Assembly: GCA_021831035.1 (NCBI GenBank)
Contig: JAKBNL010000004.1
Location: 62,001 to 126,000 of the forward strand
Direction of reading: 5' to 3'
Length of the DNA stretch: 64,000 nt
Origin: Actinomycetes bacterium
GTDB taxonomy: Bacteria; Actinomycetota; Acidimicrobiia; Acidimicrobiales; RAAP-2
Below the pieces are notes generated by a model, which was given only the letters and a program-made list of their open reading frames with translations, had not been told where the DNA came from and ran no database searches. The position numbers were made by a program, and so were the translations under genes. This document shows positions 52,772 through 61,323 of this stretch, in pieces (the first letter of the stretch is position 1; each line of letters starts with the position of its first letter).

Positions 52772-53502
52772 GCGAGGTCGTCCTCGCGCTGCACGAGGTG
52801 CAGAAGCGCTTCAAGGACCACGCGGTCCTCAACGGGGTCTCGCTCACCCTGCGCCGCCACGAGGTGGTCTGCCTCATCGGGGCGTCGGGGTCGGGCAAGT
52901 CGACCCTCCTGCGCTGCGCCAACCTGCTCGAGCGCATCGACGGGGGCGACGTCGAGCTCTTCGGCCAGTCCCTGCTCGACCCCCGCGTCGACCCCGACCG
53001 GGTGCGCCGTCACATCGGATTGGTCTTCCAGTCCTTCAACCTCTTCCCCCACCTGAGCGTGATCGACAACATCCTGCTCGGGCCGGTCCACGCGCTCAAG
53101 CGCCCGCGCGCGGAGGTCCGCGCCGAGGCGCTCGAACTGCTCGAGCGCATCGGGCTGGCCGCGCGGGCCGAGGACTACCCCGACCGGCTCTCGGGCGGCC
53201 AGCAGCAACGCGTGGCCATCGTGCGCTCGCTCGCCATGCGGCCGTCCCTGCTCTTGCTCGACGAGGTGACGAGCGCGCTCGACCCGACGCTCGTGGGCGA
53301 GGTGCTCGACCTGCTGACCGACCTCGCCCGGCAGGGCACGACGATGCTCGTCGCCACCCACGAGATGGGCTTCGCTCGCGACGTCGCCCACCGGGTGGCC
53401 TTCTTAGAGGGCGGACGGGTGATCGAGGAGGGACCCGCCCGGGACGTGCTCGACCACCCCCGCGAGGGGGCGACGAGGGCCTTCCTCGAGCGCGTGCGCT
53501 GA
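52768..53502 (+). CDS. Amino-acid ABC transporter ATP-binding protein (GlnQ type)
   Basis: This 244-residue ATPase has Walker A GASGSGKSTLLRCANLLE, Q-loop GLVFQSFNLFPHLSVIDN, signature LSGGQQQRVAIVRSLAM, Walker B LLLLDEVTSALDP and the switch His in MLVATHEMGFARDVAHRVAF. These are standard for polar amino-acid importers, except that Walker B reads DEVTSALDP instead of DEPTSALDP. It is translationally coupled to the permease. It is convergent with the NUDIX gene with no spacer. Confidence 0.94.
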   Translation: MSEVVLALHEVQKRFKDHAVLNGVSLTLRRHEVVCLIGASGSGKSTLLRCANLLERIDGGDVELFGQSLLDPRVDPDRVRRHIGLVFQSFNLFPHLSVIDNILLGPVHALKRPRAEVRAEALELLERIGLAARAEDYPDRLSGGQQQRVAIVRSLAMRPSLLLLDEVTSALDPTLVGEVLDLLTDLARQGTTMLVATHEMGFARDVAHRVAFLEGGRVIEEGPARDVLDHPREGATRAFLERVR

Positions 53503-53955
53503 TCAGGCCGCGTCGACGATGGCCGCGACGGCCTCGACGAGCTCGCGGTCGCGGTCCCAGGTGAGCCGCTCGTGGAGCTCCGCGAGGGGCACCCACACCA
53601 GCTCGTCGACCTCGTCGTTCGGGGCGAACGCGCCGTCGGCCACCTCCATGAGGTAGTACGCGACGATCTTGGGCCGACCCTTGCGGTGGGTGTAGTTGGT
53701 GGTGCCGGCGAAGCGCGTGACCCGACACCGCAGGCCGGTCTCCTCGTAGACCTCGCGCACCGCGGCGTCCTCGAAGGTCTCGCCCTCGTCGAGCTTGCCC
53801 TTGGGGAACGTCCAGTCGCCGCGGGCCTCGCGGTAGACGACGGCGACCTCGACCCGGCCCGCGAGTCCGACCCGTGTCACGACGCCACCGGCGGCGCGGA
53901 TGAGGTCGACCGGGGCGTCCTCGGGGACGATGAGCTCGCCGCTCATGAGCACCAC
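53503..53955 (-). CDS. NUDIX hydrolase
   Basis: The NUDIX box GKLDEGETFEDAAVREVYEETGL is complete (GX5EX7REVXEEXGX). The protein has about 150 residues, with an AAGGVVTRVGLAGRVEVAVVYREARGDWTFPKG lead-in and a DELVWVPLAELHERLTWDRDREL tail. This resembles actinobacterial MutT1-type or diadenosine-polyphosphate hydrolases, but lacks the C-terminal phosphatase domain. GTG at 53955 is chosen since TACGGT ends 7 bases upstream; ATG at 53946, three codons in, is the alternative. Substrate unknown. Confidence 0.9.
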   Translation of the reverse strand: MVLMSGELIVPEDAPVDLIRAAGGVVTRVGLAGRVEVAVVYREARGDWTFPKGKLDEGETFEDAAVREVYEETGLRCRVTRFAGTTNYTHRKGRPKIVAYYLMEVADGAFAPNDEVDELVWVPLAELHERLTWDRDRELVEAVAAIVDAA

Positions 53956-53962
53956 GACGCCC

Positions 53963-53968
53963 ACCGTA
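53963..53968 (-). promoter_or_regulatory. Leaderless -10 (TACGGT, 7 bases before GTG) of the NUDIX gene
   Basis: Minus strand: TACGGT, then GGGCGTC, then GTG at 53955. Confidence 0.5.
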
Positions 53969-54025
53969 GGGCGAGGGCGGCGCCGACGTGGGGATGCGGA
54001 CCCGGGGCACGGAGGGGCACCTCCG

Positions 54026-54031
54026 TAGAGT
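54026..54031 (+). promoter_or_regulatory. Leaderless -10 (TAGAGT, 6 bases before GTG)
   Basis: TAGAGT, then AGTGAG, then GTG at 54038 of the TauE-like gene. Confidence 0.6.
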
Positions 54032-54037
54032 AGTGAG

Positions 54038-54805
54038 GTGCTCGCCGTCCTCGGGTCCGGGTGGCGATTCGTCATCGTCGTCGTCGCGGGGGTCGCCGCG
54101 GGGGTGTCCAACGGGGTGGCCGGCGGGGGGACTTTCATCACGTTTCCGACCCTGCTGGCCCTGGGCGTGCCGGCCCTGACGGCCAACATCACGACGACCG
54201 TCGGCGTCGTCCCGGGCTCGATCGGGGCCCTCGGGGTCTTCGGCCACCAGCTGGGCGACCACCGCGATCTGCTGCCCCGACTGGTAGCGCCGGTCGTGGC
54301 CGGATCGCTCGCGGGCAGTCTGCTCCTGCTCGCCGGGTCGCCCACCACGTTCCGCGCGCTCGTGCCCTGGCTCATCGGGGTGGCGACAGCGCTGTTCGCC
54401 GTGTCGCCCCTCATCACGCGCCGACTGGCCCACGTCTCGCACGACCACCCGGCCCGCCGGGTCGGACTCTACGTCGGGACGTTCGCGATCTCGGTCTACG
54501 GCGGCTACTTCGGCGCCGGGATCGGCATCATGCTCCTCGCCCTGCTCGGCCTCGCCTTGCCCGTTGAGATCAAGCGGCTCCAAGGGCTGCGCAACGCGAT
54601 CGCGGTCGTGGTGACGGCGGTCGCCGCCGTCGTCTTTGCTATCCACGGCCACCTCGACGGCCCGGCGGTGGTGGCGCTGTGGATCGGCACCCTCGTCGGG
54701 GGCTGGCTGGGCGCCCAGGCCGTCGCCCGCCTGTCACCGGTGTCGGTACGCGTCGTCGTGGTTGCCATAGGCGTCGTCACAACCGTGAAGCTGGCGCTGG
54801 GCTGA
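54038..54805 (+). CDS. TauE/SafE-family membrane permease
   Basis: This 255-residue integral membrane protein has about eight helices in two repeats. The first repeat reads GVAAGVSNGVAGGGTFITFPTLLALGVPALTANITTTVGVVPGSIGAL and the second YGGYFGAGIGIMLLALLGLALPVEIKRLQGLRNAIAV, the duplicated glycine-rich motifs of the family. Members move sulfite, sulfoacetate or other organic anions. No sulfur genes are adjacent, so the substrate is open. Confidence 0.92.
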   Translation: MLAVLGSGWRFVIVVVAGVAAGVSNGVAGGGTFITFPTLLALGVPALTANITTTVGVVPGSIGALGVFGHQLGDHRDLLPRLVAPVVAGSLAGSLLLLAGSPTTFRALVPWLIGVATALFAVSPLITRRLAHVSHDHPARRVGLYVGTFAISVYGGYFGAGIGIMLLALLGLALPVEIKRLQGLRNAIAVVVTAVAAVVFAIHGHLDGPAVVALWIGTLVGGWLGAQAVARLSPVSVRVVVVAIGVVTTVKLALG

Positions 54806-54822
54806 ATACACCACAATCCCGA

Positions 54823-54828
54823 TAGCCT
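54823..54828 (+). promoter_or_regulatory. Leaderless -10 (TAGCCT, 7 bases before GTG)
   Basis: TAGCCT, then TAGTCGG, then GTG at 54836 of the DUF4395 gene, in the 30-base gap after the TauE-like gene. Confidence 0.55.
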
Positions 54829-54835
54829 TAGTCGG

Positions 54836-55339
54836 GTGAAGCGCCTCTTCGACTTCCCGGACCCGGTCAACGAGGCCGCCGCGCGCACCGTGGCGCTCGG
54901 GGTCGTGATCCTGTCGGCCCTCGCCCTGGTGACCGGGTGGGCCTGGCTGCTCGGGGTCCTGCTCTACGGCTTCGCCGCCCGGGTCCTCGCCGGCCCGACG
55001 CTCTCACCGCTCGGCCAGATCGCGACCCGCGTGGTCGCCCCCCGGCTGACCCGGCTCACGCGCTTCAGCCCCGGCCCGCCCAAGCGCTTCGCCCAGGGGA
55101 TGGGGTTCGCCCTCACCCTCGCCGCGACCCTCACCTGGCTGCTCGCGGGCTGGCCGGTCGCCCGCTGGCTCCTCCTGCCCCTCCTCGCGGCGGCCTCGCT
55201 CGAGGCCTTCGCCGGCTACTGCGTGGGCTGCGCGGTGTTCCGGGGCCTCATGCGCCTGGGCGTGATCCCCGCCTCGGTGTGCGCCACGTGCGCCGACCTC
55301 TCGGGTCACTACCGGCGCCTCGGGGCCGGCACCGACTAA
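54836..55339 (+). CDS. DUF4395 membrane protein
   Basis: This 167-residue protein begins FDFPDPVNEAAARTVALGVVILSALALVTG, the conserved opening of DUF4395. It has about four hydrophobic helices and a Cys-rich part (EAFAGYCVGCAVFRGLMRLG and SVCATCADL) with CxxC pairs. The family is often encoded near thioredoxin or sulfur-transfer genes, and the CxxC pairs suggest redox or metal chemistry at the membrane. Here the TauE-like permease is the only possible link. Function is unproven. Confidence 0.85.
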   Translation: MKRLFDFPDPVNEAAARTVALGVVILSALALVTGWAWLLGVLLYGFAARVLAGPTLSPLGQIATRVVAPRLTRLTRFSPGPPKRFAQGMGFALTLAATLTWLLAGWPVARWLLLPLLAAASLEAFAGYCVGCAVFRGLMRLGVIPASVCATCADLSGHYRRLGAGTD

Positions 55340-55390
55340 GAATTCGCCAACAATCGACCATGCTCACTTCCCCCTCGGGGGAGCACTCCG

Positions 55391-55396
55391 TAGGCT
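55391..55396 (+). promoter_or_regulatory. Leaderless -10 (TAGGCT, 7 bases before GTG)
   Basis: TAGGCT, then GAGCGGG, then GTG at 55404 of the sedolisin gene. The GCGGGG spacer could alternatively serve as a very close ribosome binding site. Confidence 0.5.
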
Positions 55397-55403
55397 GAGC
55401 GGG

Positions 55404-57779
55404 GTGACCCCCCCTCACCGACACCGGGGCCGCGCGGCCCTCGCCCTCGTGGGGACCCTGGCCGTCGCCGGTCTCGCCCCGCTCGCTCCCGCCGGCGCCG
55501 CGGCGCCGCGGCTTTCCCGGCCCGGGACGGTGGCGAGCGCCACCACCGACCCGGTGGTGGGCCGTCCCCTCACCACGAGCTTCGACGTCGCGCTACGGGG
55601 CCGGGACCCGGGCGGCCTCGCGGCCCTCATCGCGGCCCAGTCCGACCCCGCCTCGCCCGAGTACCACCGCTACCTCACCCCGCGCGCCTTCGCCGAGCGC
55701 TTCGGCGCGACCAGCGCCGCCGTCGCCACGGTGCGTCACTACTTCGCCTCCTTCGGCCTCACCGTCGGACGCCCCTCGGCGGGCCGGGTCGTGGTGCGCG
55801 TGGCGGGCCCGAGCGCGGCCATCGCCCGCGCGTTCGACGCACCGCTCGAGACGCTGCGCCTGGCCGACGGCACGCTCGCGGCCCACTTCGTGCGCACGGG
55901 CACCCTGCCCGCACCCGTGGCGCGCGACGTCGTCGCGGTCGCCGGACTGGACACGGTCCACCCGCTCACCACGGGCCTGGTGCGCCACGCCACGAGCCGT
56001 CAGAGCGGCCCGGTGGCCACGTGCCCGTCGGCCGGACCCTCGAGCCCCACGCCCAACGCCCTGGGCGGCTACACGGTCCAGCAGCAGGCGGCCCTCTACG
56101 GGCTCGACGCCCAGTGGGCCGCCGGCGACGTCGGCACGGGCTCGACCATCGGCGTCTACGAGCTCGCGAACTACGTGGGCAGCGACGTGTCGACCTATCT
56201 CTCGTGCTACGGGGTGACCCCGCGGGTCACCACGGTGAACGTCGACGGCGGGCCGACCTCCCAGGACAACGCCGGGGGCGCGACCAACGAGGCCACCCTC
56301 GACGTCGAGGAGGCCCAGGTCCTCGCCCCCGGGGCCAACGTCGTGGTGTACCAGGGGACCCAGAACGGCAGCGGGCCGACCGACATCTACGCCCAGATCG
56401 CCAGCGCCGACGTGGCGACGGTCGTGACGACCTCGTGGGGCATCTGCGAGGCCCAGACCCAGGGTGGCGCCCAGGCCGAACAGCCGCTCTTCCAGGAGAT
56501 GGCCGCCCAGGGTCAGACGGTGGTAGCGGCCGCGGGCGACGAGGGGTCGGCCGACTGCGAGGACGCGACGAACCCGGCCAGCGGCCTCGCCGTGGACGAC
56601 CCGGCGTCCCAGCCCTACGTGACCGGCGTCGGCGGACTCACCGTCTCGAGCGTCGCCCCGCTCGCCGAGACGGTCTGGAACGACCAGTGCCGTCGGTCCG
56701 ACTGCGGCTCGGGGGGCGGGGGCCTCTCCTCGCTGTGGACCCAGCCCAGCTGGCAGCAGGCGCCCGGCATCACCACGACGGCCGCGACCGGTGGGCGTCG
56801 GATGGTCCCCGACCTCTCGGTCATGGCCGACCCCTCGACGGGCTTCATCGAGTACTTCACCGGCGGCAGCGCCTGCACGGCCAACTGCCCGAGTGGCTGG
56901 GGCTCGATCGGGGGGACCTCGGTCGGGGCGCCGCTCGTGGCCGCCCTCGTCGCGGTGGGCGCCCAGGGCTGTCAGGCCCCCGGGGGGCGGCTCGGACTGA
57001 TCAACCCCCTGCTCTACGCGATGGCCTCGACGGGCTTCGCCGACGTCACGACGGGCAGCAACGACCTGTTCGGCCTCGGCCAGTACGCGGCCGGCCCGGG
57101 TTACGACATGGCCTCGGGGCTGGGCAGCCCCAACGGCGCCGGCTTCTTCGCCGGGCTGTGCCCGAGCGCGCTGTCGAACACCTCGAGCACCTTCACGGTC
57201 TCGAGCCTCTCGCCCTCGATCCACCAGGCGCCGCCCTCGCTCACGGCCCACCTCGTGGGGGCCGCGAGCGTCCTCGCCGACGCCTCGCTCACCGTGACGG
57301 CCAGCGCCCCGGCCGGCGTCCTCACCCTCAACGGACTCGCCACGAGCTCGACCGGTGCGGGCCAGGCCTCGATCGCGGTCACCACCGACGCGACGGGCAA
57401 GGCGGTGGTGACCGTCTCGTCGTCGTTGGCCCAGCTCGTCACGGTGACCCTCGCCTACGCCGGCCAGACCCTCTACACGACGACCCTCGCCTTCAGCGGA
57501 ACCCTCGTCGTTCCGGGGGCGCCGACGTTCGCGCGCCTGGTCGGCGTGGCCGGCGGCGTCACGATGACGCTGCGCGCCCCGCGCTACGACGGCGGGGCGC
57601 GCATCACGGCCTATCAGTACGCGCTCAACGGCGGCCGGTGGGTGTCGATCGCGCACGGCCGCCCGAGCGTGACCGTCCTCGGGCTGCGTCGTCACGCCGC
57701 CTACCGGGTCAGCGTGCGCGCCCTCAACAGCGTGGGGCCGTCGCCGGCGTCGAGCTCGCGCGTCGTAACGCGGGCCTAG
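55404..57779 (+). CDS. Secreted sedolisin (S53 acid peptidase) with C-terminal fibronectin-III-like domain
   Basis: This 791-residue preproenzyme has a signal peptide (LALVGTLAVAGLAPLAPAGAAA), then an activation prodomain (about 55-200; SPEYHRYLTPRAFAERFGAT, FASFGLTV). The S53 catalytic domain has Glu296 and Asp300 in NEATLDVEE, Asp379 in AAAGDEGS and nucleophile Ser506 in GGTSVGAPL; a Ca-site region reads GPGYDMASGLGSPNG. After about residue 590 come a beta-rich segment and a fibronectin-III-like module (VPGAPTFARLVGVAGGVTM to VRALNSVGPSPASS). Sedolisins work at acidic pH, fitting protein scavenging outside the cell in acid. The stop shares CTAG with the convergent gene. Confidence 0.94.
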   Translation: MTPPHRHRGRAALALVGTLAVAGLAPLAPAGAAAPRLSRPGTVASATTDPVVGRPLTTSFDVALRGRDPGGLAALIAAQSDPASPEYHRYLTPRAFAERFGATSAAVATVRHYFASFGLTVGRPSAGRVVVRVAGPSAAIARAFDAPLETLRLADGTLAAHFVRTGTLPAPVARDVVAVAGLDTVHPLTTGLVRHATSRQSGPVATCPSAGPSSPTPNALGGYTVQQQAALYGLDAQWAAGDVGTGSTIGVYELANYVGSDVSTYLSCYGVTPRVTTVNVDGGPTSQDNAGGATNEATLDVEEAQVLAPGANVVVYQGTQNGSGPTDIYAQIASADVATVVTTSWGICEAQTQGGAQAEQPLFQEMAAQGQTVVAAAGDEGSADCEDATNPASGLAVDDPASQPYVTGVGGLTVSSVAPLAETVWNDQCRRSDCGSGGGGLSSLWTQPSWQQAPGITTTAATGGRRMVPDLSVMADPSTGFIEYFTGGSACTANCPSGWGSIGGTSVGAPLVAALVAVGAQGCQAPGGRLGLINPLLYAMASTGFADVTTGSNDLFGLGQYAAGPGYDMASGLGSPNGAGFFAGLCPSALSNTSSTFTVSSLSPSIHQAPPSLTAHLVGAASVLADASLTVTASAPAGVLTLNGLATSSTGAGQASIAVTTDATGKAVVTVSSSLAQLVTVTLAYAGQTLYTTTLAFSGTLVVPGAPTFARLVGVAGGVTMTLRAPRYDGGARITAYQYALNGGRWVSIAHGRPSVTVLGLRRHAAYRVSVRALNSVGPSPASSSRVVTRA

Positions 57780-59308
57780 CGCCCTCCCCGGGGCGGGGTC
57801 CCCGCCTCGAGTCGCCCGTTCACCCGGCGCACGATCCCCAGGGGGTTCTCGTCGCGCAGCGCCGCGGGCAGCAGGTCCGGGGGGACCGTCTGGTAGGTGA
57901 CCGGCCGGAGCCAGCGCTCGACGGCCGCGGCGCCCACCGACGTCGCCCCCGCGGCCGTCGTCGCCGGCCACGGCCCCCCGTGGTGCATCGACCAGCTGAC
58001 CCCCACGCCGGTCGGGTAGCCGTTGACCACGACCCGCCCGGCGCGGCGCGCGCCCAGCGCGACGAGCGCGGCCGCGTCGGGGTCGGCCTCGGCGACGTGC
58101 ACGCTGAAGGTCAGGGAGGGTTCGGCGGCTTCGAGCGCGGCGCGCAGCTCCTCGGGCCCGCCGTAGCGCACCGCGACCGCCAGGGGACCGAAGCACTCGG
58201 CGCGCAGGGCGCGCTCGCGCGCGAAGCGCGCCGCGTCGACCTCGAGCAGGCGCGCCGAGGTGTGGGCCGCCTCCCCCCACTCACCGGCCACGAGCACCGC
58301 GGCGCCCCCTTGCGCCTCGAGCGCCCGGGCCCCGCGTCGGAAGTTCTCCGCGATGCCCTCGCTCAGCAACGTGAAGGGGCCCTCCGCCCCCAGGCGCGCC
58401 CCCAGCGACGCCACCACGGCGTCCCCGTCCTCGCCCGCGGGCACGAAGATCAGGCCCGGCTTGGTGCAGAACTGGCCCGCCCCCAGCGCGACCGAGGCCG
58501 CGACCCCCTCGCCGAGGGCGACGGCCCGCTCTCGCGCCGCGGCGGCCGTCACCACCAGCGGATTGGCCGAACCCAGCTCGCCGTAGAAGGGGATGGGGAC
58601 CTCGCGGGCGTTCGCGAGGGCCCACAGCGCCCGGCCGGCCGCGAGCGAACCCGTGAAGCCCACCGCGGCGACCTCGGGCGCCTGGACGAGGGCCGTGCCG
58701 GCGTCGAGCCCGAAGACCAGGCCGAGGAGACCCTCGGGTGCGTCGCAGCGCACGGCGGCGCGCGAGAGCGCCACGAAACAGGCCGCGCTCGTCGCCGGGT
58801 GCGCGGGGTGGGCCTTGATCACCACGGCGCAGCCGGCCGCGAGGGCCGACGCGGTGTCGCCCCCGGGCACGGAGAAGGCGAAGGGGAAGTTCGAGCTGCC
58901 AAAGACCGCCACCGGCCCCACGGGGACCCGCACCCGACGCAGGTCCGGGAGCGGCCCCATGGGCGAGTCGGTCGCCTCGTCGATCGAGGCGGCGAGGAAG
59001 GCGCCGTCGCGCACCACCTCGGCGAAGAACCGGAACTGGAACGCGGTGCGCGCGAGCTCGCCGCGCAGACGAGGCTCGGGCAGCGCGGTCTCGAACCGGG
59101 CCGACGCCACCAGTGCGTCCGCGTCGGCCTCGAGCTCCTCGGCCATCGCCCCCAAGAGGTCCTCGCGCCAGTCGAGGGCGCGTCGGGCGTACTCGCTGGA
59201 GGCGTCGCCCGCTCGGGCGGCCATCGCGCGGACCGCCTCGGGCGAGGTCTCCCCCACGTCGAGCTCGCGCCGCTCGCCGGTGGCCGGGTTGGTCGACGTG
59301 ACGCTCAC
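57776..59308 (-). CDS. Aldehyde dehydrogenase, alpha-ketoglutarate semialdehyde type
   Basis: This 510-residue enzyme belongs to the ALDH branch that includes 2,5-dioxovalerate (KGSA) dehydrogenase. Motifs are VAVFGSSNFPFAFSVPGGDTASALAAGCAVVIKAHPAHP (in place of PWNFP), VGFTGSLAAGRALW, general base Glu244 in YGELGSANPLVV, catalytic Cys281 in GAGQFCTKPGL and ECFGPLAVAVRY. It is translationally coupled to a lactonase-like gene in a sugar-uptake operon. This fits non-phosphorylative oxidation of a sugar to 2-oxoglutarate; the dehydratases would lie outside the window. Confidence 0.88.
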   Translation of the reverse strand: MSVTSTNPATGERRELDVGETSPEAVRAMAARAGDASSEYARRALDWREDLLGAMAEELEADADALVASARFETALPEPRLRGELARTAFQFRFFAEVVRDGAFLAASIDEATDSPMGPLPDLRRVRVPVGPVAVFGSSNFPFAFSVPGGDTASALAAGCAVVIKAHPAHPATSAACFVALSRAAVRCDAPEGLLGLVFGLDAGTALVQAPEVAAVGFTGSLAAGRALWALANAREVPIPFYGELGSANPLVVTAAAARERAVALGEGVAASVALGAGQFCTKPGLIFVPAGEDGDAVVASLGARLGAEGPFTLLSEGIAENFRRGARALEAQGGAAVLVAGEWGEAAHTSARLLEVDAARFARERALRAECFGPLAVAVRYGGPEELRAALEAAEPSLTFSVHVAEADPDAAALVALGARRAGRVVVNGYPTGVGVSWSMHHGGPWPATTAAGATSVGAAAVERWLRPVTYQTVPPDLLPAALRDENPLGIVRRVNGRLEAGTPPRGGR

Positions 59309-60138
59309 TCCGTCTCCTCACTCAGGTACTGGACCGGTGCGCCGCGGTACCCCAGTCGGACCGTGGTGACGTCGTGCCCGCACAGAGACGCGAGTGCGAG
59401 ACGGTCGAGGTCGTCACCGTAGAAGGCGACGTTGGTCGGCGAGAGGATCTGCTCACCGGACCACTCGTCGATCAGCAGCTCCAATCCGCCTCGCGCGCTG
59501 TAGCGCCAGAGCTGGTTGGGCTGGTAGCACGAGATCAGCAGACCACCGTCGCCGTCCACGGCCAGCCCGTCGGGCACGCAGCGCGACATCCTCACCACCA
59601 GCTCGAGGGGGCCACCCGCGATGTCCATCGCGCTCACGCCGGGGGTCGAGGACTCGACCACCCACAGCGTGCGCCCGGTGAAGGCCAGCCCGTTGGCGAA
59701 GGCCACCGGCCGCGGCGAGACGTCGTGGGTCGTGCCGTCGCGCTCGATGGCCAGGATGCGTCCGGTGGGCTCGAAGAACGACCCGGAGTCCGACACGTAG
59801 AGCCGCCCGTCGGGCCCGAAGGCCGGGTAGTTGGGGTAGTCCACCGGATCGCCGAAGGGGTGGACGCGCCCGGCGTCGTCGACTCGCCAGACCCGGTGCT
59901 GGGCCGTGTCGCACACGTACAGGTCGCCGTCGCGGTCCAGGGCGAGCCCGTTGAGGGCCCCGCCGTCGATCTCGGCCACCACGCGCACCGAGCCGTCCAG
60001 AGCGATCCGGTAGACCTGTCCCGCCTCCCCGCCGGCCCAGAGGCACCGCCGGCGCGGGTCCCAGCAGACGCCCTCGACGTGGTCGAGGCCACTCGCGAGG
60101 ACGCGGTGGTCGAGCTCGGCGGCGAGATTCCCCCTCAC
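59305..60138 (-). CDS. SMP-30/gluconolactonase-family sugar lactonase
   Basis: This 277-residue six-bladed beta-propeller has the family's VEGVCWDPRRRCLWAGGEAGQVYRI, GGALNGLALDRDGDLYVCDTAQHRVWRV, SDSGSFFEPTGRI, FANGLAFTGRTLWVVES and VPDGLAVDGDGGLLISCYQPNQLWRY blocks. The metal ligands (Glu near the N-terminus, then Asn and Asp) are plausible. It would open a sugar lactone to the aldonic acid. The GTG start overlaps the ABC ATPase stop (GTGA), and its own end overlaps the dehydrogenase start, so uptake and oxidation are one operon. Confidence 0.88.
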   Translation of the reverse strand: MRGNLAAELDHRVLASGLDHVEGVCWDPRRRCLWAGGEAGQVYRIALDGSVRVVAEIDGGALNGLALDRDGDLYVCDTAQHRVWRVDDAGRVHPFGDPVDYPNYPAFGPDGRLYVSDSGSFFEPTGRILAIERDGTTHDVSPRPVAFANGLAFTGRTLWVVESSTPGVSAMDIAGGPLELVVRMSRCVPDGLAVDGDGGLLISCYQPNQLWRYSARGGLELLIDEWSGEQILSPTNVAFYGDDLDRLALASLCGHDVTTVRLGYRGAPVQYLSEETE

Positions 60139-61301
60139 GCGCCCCCCCGGCGCAGCGTGACCCCGCGGGTTCCGTCGAAGAAGTGCAACCGCTCCTCGTT
60201 CAGTCGCACCATCAAGACGTCGCCGACCTCGACCCGGGCCTGCGGCGCCATCCGCGCCACCAGCATCGTCGGACGGGACACCGCGACGTCCTCGTCGTAG
60301 GCGACGCTGCTCGCCGCCCCCGCGTCGGCCACGGACAGGTGCACCAGGATCTCCGCCCCCAGCGCCTCGCGACGCTCCACGCGGGTCTTCAGGGTCGGAC
60401 CGCTGACGTCGCTGCCCACCACGTCGATGTCCTCGGGCCGGACCCCGAGGACCACCTCGGCGCCCTCCTCACGGGGCAGGTCGTGGCTGGCACCGTAAGC
60501 GCCCGGCACGTCGAGTCGCTGGTCCCCGACGGCGAGCCCGACGCCCCCCCGCGACGGCGACGTGCGCGCGCGCACCAGGTTCATCGGCGGCGATCCCATG
60601 AAGCCCGCGACGAACTCGTTCGCCGGGTGGTCGTAGAGGACCTGCGGGGGCGCGACCTGCTGGAGCTGGCCGCCGCGCATCACCGCCACCCGGTCACCCA
60701 TCGTCATCGCCTCGATCTGGTCGTGGGTCACGTACACCGTCGCCACCCCGAGCAGGCGCTGGATGCGCGCGATCTCCACGCGCATCTCCACCCTCAACTG
60801 CGCGTCCAGGTTCGACAGCGGCTCGTCCATCAAGAAGGCCTGGGGGCTACGCACGATCGCCCGGCCCATGGCCACGCGCTGGCGCTGGCCGCCCGAGAGG
60901 GCGCGGGGTCGACGGTCCAGGTACTCACCCAGGCGCAAGATGGCCGCGGCCTCTCTCACCTTGCGCTCGACCTCGGCTTTGGACTCGCCCCGGATCTTGA
61001 GGGCGAAGCCCATGTTCTGGGCCACCGTCATGTGCGGGTAGAGGGCGTAGTTCTGGAAGACCATCGCCACGTCGCGATCCTTGGGCAGGACGTGGTTGAC
61101 GACTCGCCCGCCGATCGACAGCGTGCCCGCACTGATCTCCTCGAGGCCGGCCAGCATGCGCAGCGCCGTGGTCTTGCCGCAGCCCGACGGACCGACCAGG
61201 ACCATGAACTCCCCGTCGGCGACGTGGAGGTCGAGGTTGTCGACCGCCGTCACGTTGCCCGCGAACACCTTGGTGACCCCGTGGAAAGTGATCTCTGCCA
61301 T
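60135..61301 (-). CDS. Sugar ABC importer ATPase (MsmK/UgpC type)
   Basis: This 388-residue MalK-like ATPase has Walker A GPSGCGKTTALRMLAGLE, Q-loop MVFQNYALYPHMTVAQNM, signature LSGGQRQRVAMGRAI, Walker B FLMDEPLSNLDAQLR and switch His TVYVTHDQIEAMTMGD. A C-terminal TOBE/OB regulatory domain (about 240-388, VLGVRPEDIDVV) follows. Such ATPases serve CUT1 sugar importers, matching the two permeases upstream in the operon. The spacing to the permease gene is 22 bases. Confidence 0.94.
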   Translation of the reverse strand: MAEITFHGVTKVFAGNVTAVDNLDLHVADGEFMVLVGPSGCGKTTALRMLAGLEEISAGTLSIGGRVVNHVLPKDRDVAMVFQNYALYPHMTVAQNMGFALKIRGESKAEVERKVREAAAILRLGEYLDRRPRALSGGQRQRVAMGRAIVRSPQAFLMDEPLSNLDAQLRVEMRVEIARIQRLLGVATVYVTHDQIEAMTMGDRVAVMRGGQLQQVAPPQVLYDHPANEFVAGFMGSPPMNLVRARTSPSRGGVGLAVGDQRLDVPGAYGASHDLPREEGAEVVLGVRPEDIDVVGSDVSGPTLKTRVERREALGAEILVHLSVADAGAASSVAYDEDVAVSRPTMLVARMAPQARVEVGDVLMVRLNEERLHFFDGTRGVTLRRGGA

Positions 61302-61323
61302 TACTCGCTCCCTCGCTGCGCGC

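Noticed and set aside
55364..55384. C-run/G-run hairpin before the sedolisin gene as a terminator
   Set aside because: Only about five or six pairs with a tight loop and a mismatch; far weaker than the three long stems reported.
56021..59422. Open frame of 1133 codons on the plus strand
   Set aside because: It is out of frame within the sedolisin gene and antisense to the aldehyde dehydrogenase, both of which have complete catalytic motifs.
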